Assembly (NCBI GenBank): GCA_026415275.1
Contig: JAOAHK010000022.1
Coordinates: 1-14,670 of the forward strand
Reading direction: 5' to 3'
DNA from: Anaerolineales bacterium
GTDB lineage: Bacteria; Chloroflexota; Anaerolineae; Anaerolineales; UBA4823
DNA: 14,670 nucleotides
Positions within the stretch are counted from its first letter, which is position 1. The number at the start of each line of letters is the position of its first letter. A program made the position numbers and the translations under genes. The notes under the pieces were generated by a model. That model made no database searches, was not told the DNA's origin, and saw only the letters and a list, made by a program, of their open reading frames with translations. Shown here piece by piece: positions 12,252 to 14,670 of this stretch.

Positions 12252-14114
12252 GTGAACACGGAGGTAAACCCAACCCCAGAAGATCTTGAAACCATGCGCC
12301 AACGCTTGGAGGAAGCTGAAGCGCATTTAGCCCAATTGGGGGAGCATCAACTGATCAATGCCCGCTTGCTGGCAGAGAGCGAAGCCAACTTTCGCGCCTT
12401 ATCTGAAAACGCCATCGAGGCAATTTTTATTGTCAACCAGAGGGGAAATTTTGCCTACGTCAATCACCAAGCCTGTGAATTACTTGGTTACACTCGTGAA
12501 GAGTTGTTGGGAAAACACTTTGCGGCGGTCATCCACCCTTATGATTTGCCTTTAGTGACCGAACGATGGGAAGCTCGTCTGCGCGGTGAACCTAGTCCGA
12601 ACCGCTATGAAATTCAAATCGTCCGCAAGGATGGGTCGTCGGCACCGGTCGAGATGAGCGTTGCACTCACTCAATGGAATGGTGAGACCGCTACAGTCGC
12701 TTTAGCCCACGACATCACCCAGCGCCGCGAGTTAGAGAGAGCCCTCGCCGCTGAGTTGCATTTGCGCTCTGTGCTCGCCGAGCTTTCCAAGAATTTGCTA
12801 TCCCCCTTCGACCTCGAAAAACTTTCAGACCTCGCCTTGCAGGAAGCTCAACAGCTTACCAAGAGCCCCTTGGGGTTTATCGGCTATCAAAACCCATATG
12901 GCATGGGTGAGTTTGTTGGTTTGATGGTGCAGGCTGAGCCACAAAAAGGGATTTTCGCCAAATACTCGTCTTCGTTTGATAGCCTTATGGGCTTATGGAG
13001 TTGGGTAACCCGCGAAGGAAAAGCCGTTTTCAGCAATGACCTTGCCAAAGACTTCGGTGAATATCCCTTCAAACAAAGCCATATCCCCATTGAGCGCCTT
13101 CTGATGGCTCCTGCCAAGGTCAATGAGCACATCATGGGCTTGATTGCGGTTGCCAACGCCGCCGAGCCTTACCGTTCGACCCATGCAGAGGTTCTCGAGC
13201 GCTTTGCTGATCTCTACGCTCTTGCATTGCAACGCCATTGGCATGAAGAAGCCCTGCGTCAGGAAAGTCGCCGCGCAGCAAGCCTGGCACAGATTTCCCA
13301 ACAAATTGTGGCTTGTCAGCGCGATCTCCCCGTGCTTCTGGAAACCGTTGCTCGGCACACTGCTGAAAGCTTGCAAGCAACATGCGGAATTTATCTCTGC
13401 GATGAAACCAAGCAAGCTCTAAGCTTAGCCGCCTTCTCTCACCCCGATCCCTTGCTGCTCTCTGTCCTCAGTAATGCCCTAAAACCGCACCGCATCCCGA
13501 TAAAGAACCCTCCATGGCAGGAGGTGTTAGGGGATGCTCAGCCGTTGTTTTGGGAAGCGCTGCCCCATCCTCATCTTCCGATTGTCACCCAACCACCATT
13601 GCACAAAGTCCAGGAGTTAGTTGGCATTCATAGCCTGATGATCTTACCCTTGAGGGCAAGCCATTTGGTTTTTGGGGTGATAGTCCTGTGCCGTCATAAA
13701 GGGGAAAGGGCATTGACTGCTAAAGATTTTACCTTTGCCCAAGAAGTTGCCAATCGCCTATCCCTCGGTATGGCAAACGCACGGTTGGTGACCGATCTGG
13801 AAGTTCAACAATCTCTGCTGGAATTGCGGGTTGCTGAACGCACAGCGGAACTGCAAGCGGAACGCGAATTTATCTTACAAGTGATGAACTCCATCGATAC
13901 GGGTATCACCGTGGTTGACCGCAACCAACACTTTATCTTTGTCAATCGCGCCTTTGCCGATATGCTGGGCTACTCCCCTGAGGCGTTGGTGGGCAAAAAG
14001 CCAACCGATATCACCGTTCCTAATCATCAATTATTCCTTGAATCCCAATGGAAGTCTCGCTTAGAGGGGAGAACCATCACGGCTTTCACAAGAAAGGAAA
14101 ATGAGCAGAAGTGA
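12252..14114 (+). pseudogene. PAS-GAF-GAF-PAS sensor protein, 3' part lost to an IS insertion
   Basis: The frame starts at GTG 12252, the first start after an in-frame stop at 12243; the Shine-Dalgarno is poor. The 620-residue product begins with a short coiled coil (residues 9-35). PAS follows (about 45-160, with AIFIVNQRGNFAYVNHQACE and a PAC end HDITQRRELE). Next are GAF 1 (about 170-325, with GLWSWVTREGKAVFSNDLA), GAF 2 (about 345-510), a coiled coil (RVAERTAELQAERE) and a second PAS (about 545-612, VMNSIDTGITVVDRNQHFIF). That PAS breaks off after GRTITAF, where ETR-type PAC sequence would be expected. The last eight residues (TRKENEQK) are read from IS DNA. No kinase, GGDEF or other output domain remains, so the protein is probably a truncated, non-signalling sensor. 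It was likely a hybrid or simple histidine kinase or a cyclase before disruption. Confidence 0.85.
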
Positions 14115-14670
14115 TCAATTTCAAGGCGAGCTTTGGTTGAGCGCAAAACAAACGGCGAGCTTTGGGGATGTAGCGAAAGCCTTGCAAGGAGCATAAGGCA
14201 ATAACCAAATTGTTGAGTGTCGCCATGTTATGGCTCGAAGCACCAACGGTCAAGCGGGTAGGATCTTCATGCAAACTCACGTCGCGGCGGTAGTGCAAGC
14301 CGCTTTCAATCCCCCAGTAGGAGCGTCTCAAAGTCAGGAGGCGAGCAGGGTTGGCTTGCTGGGGCGATAAGCTGGTCAAGCCATAAACGATCTTACGGCT
14401 TCTGCGACGATCTTTGGGATGCCAGGTGAGGGTTTCCAGACGAAACACCTGCCCAAGGTGAGGCCAGTTGAGATAGTCATTCAACCATGAGCTCGTCATC
14501 AGGGTGCGCTTCTCGATGCGACCGCGCTGCTTGTGAACTTGGGTATCGAGGTGGACATGCTTGGAGAGGGGTGCTCCCTGGTGCAACCTGCAGACTTCCT
14601 GCACAAACAGCTTCTCAATTGCCCAACGCAGGCGAGGTTGATTCTCTTTGACAATCCACAAGTAATCCCC
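14086..14670 (-). mobile_element. Left part of an ISAs1-like insertion sequence
   Basis: The homology of the PAS sensor ends at about 14087, and a transposase reads in from the opposite strand to its stop codon at the same place. The element continues beyond the right edge, so its other end, inverted repeats and target duplication cannot be seen. No clear terminal repeat was recognised at the visible end. The transposase stop lies at the junction itself, so the element end may be trimmed or the stop codon may come from target DNA. Confidence 0.75.
14086..14670 (-). CDS. ISAs1 family DDE transposase, N-terminal part outside the window
   Basis: The minus-strand frame is open to the right edge of the window and ends with TGA at 14088-14086. 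The visible 194 residues start GDYLWIVKENQPRL, the conserved strand of ISAs1/H-repeat transposases that normally reads YxxAVKxNQP. Later comes the C-terminal catalytic-glutamate region RRSYWGIESGLHYRRDVSLHEDPTR, followed by SHNMATLNNLVIALCSLQGFRYI. It resembles the catalytic core's second half, with the DDE glutamate in WGIE or HED. A full-length member has around 370 residues, so about half is present here. No frameshift is visible in this part, so the element may be active or recent. It has inserted in the opposite direction to the sensor gene that it interrupts. Confidence 0.88.
   Translation of the reverse strand, partial: GDYLWIVKENQPRLRWAIEKLFVQEVCRLHQGAPLSKHVHLDTQVHKQRGRIEKRTLMTSSWLNDYLNWPHLGQVFRLETLTWHPKDRRRSRKIVYGLTSLSPQQANPARLLTLRRSYWGIESGLHYRRDVSLHEDPTRLTVGASSHNMATLNNLVIALCSLQGFRYIPKARRLFCAQPKLALKLITSAHFPFL

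Overview
The window looks like part of a strictly anaerobic bacterial chromosome of moderate GC. The oxygen-sensitive glycyl radical enzyme, the DsrE2/TusE-type sulfur-carrier genes, the CAD-like pyrimidine genes and the degenerate DUF4258/DUF2283 pair together suggest Chloroflexota (Anaerolineae-like). This is an inference from gene content, not from a marker gene.

Layout. (1) Positions 1-1280, plus strand: a sulfur-trafficking cluster of a DUF1641 protein (5' end cut by the window), a TusE/DsrC-like protein with only the penultimate cysteine, and a DsrE2-like protein, closed by an intrinsic terminator. (2) 1413-1857, minus strand: a DUF4258 gene broken by frameshifts, followed by a short DUF2283 gene; together they look like a decayed toxin-antitoxin-like pair. 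(3) 2037-7130, plus strand: a tight operon of a FadR-type GntR regulator, an 840-residue GCxE glycyl radical enzyme, its radical-SAM activase with two extra 4Fe-4S clusters, and a duplicated FMN split-barrel protein. The regulator leader holds a TGGT-N3-ACCA operator-like site. (4) A long hairpin at 7154-7221 separates this operon from the convergent pyrimidine operon. (5) 7237-12000, minus strand: promoter, leader, pyrC, pyrB, a pyrF-pyrE fusion and pyrD, which cover every step from carbamoyl phosphate to UMP. (6) 12001-12251: divergent promoter region with two copies of a hairpin-rich repeat. (7) 12252-14114, plus strand: a PAS-GAF-GAF-PAS sensor cut short by an ISAs1-like element whose transposase runs off the right edge.

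The most interesting part is the pyrimidine leader (about 11827-12000). A strong promoter (TTGACA-16-TAAAAT) is followed almost at once by a previously unannotated 45-codon reading frame. It runs through a first hairpin, a U-rich stretch and a second hairpin with a U6 tail, and its stop codon overlaps the pyrC Shine-Dalgarno sequence. This is the architecture of the Escherichia coli pyrBI/pyrL attenuator (pause hairpin, U-rich pause region, terminator read through by a leader peptide), here placed in front of pyrC-pyrB. It suggests UTP-sensing transcription-translation coupling without PyrR.

The pyrC and pyrB products also resemble the dihydroorotase and aspartate transcarbamylase domains of eukaryotic CAD in motifs, and they lie in the same order. 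The glycyl radical operon has no substrate that can be assigned from sequence alone and is the second candidate for new biochemistry.
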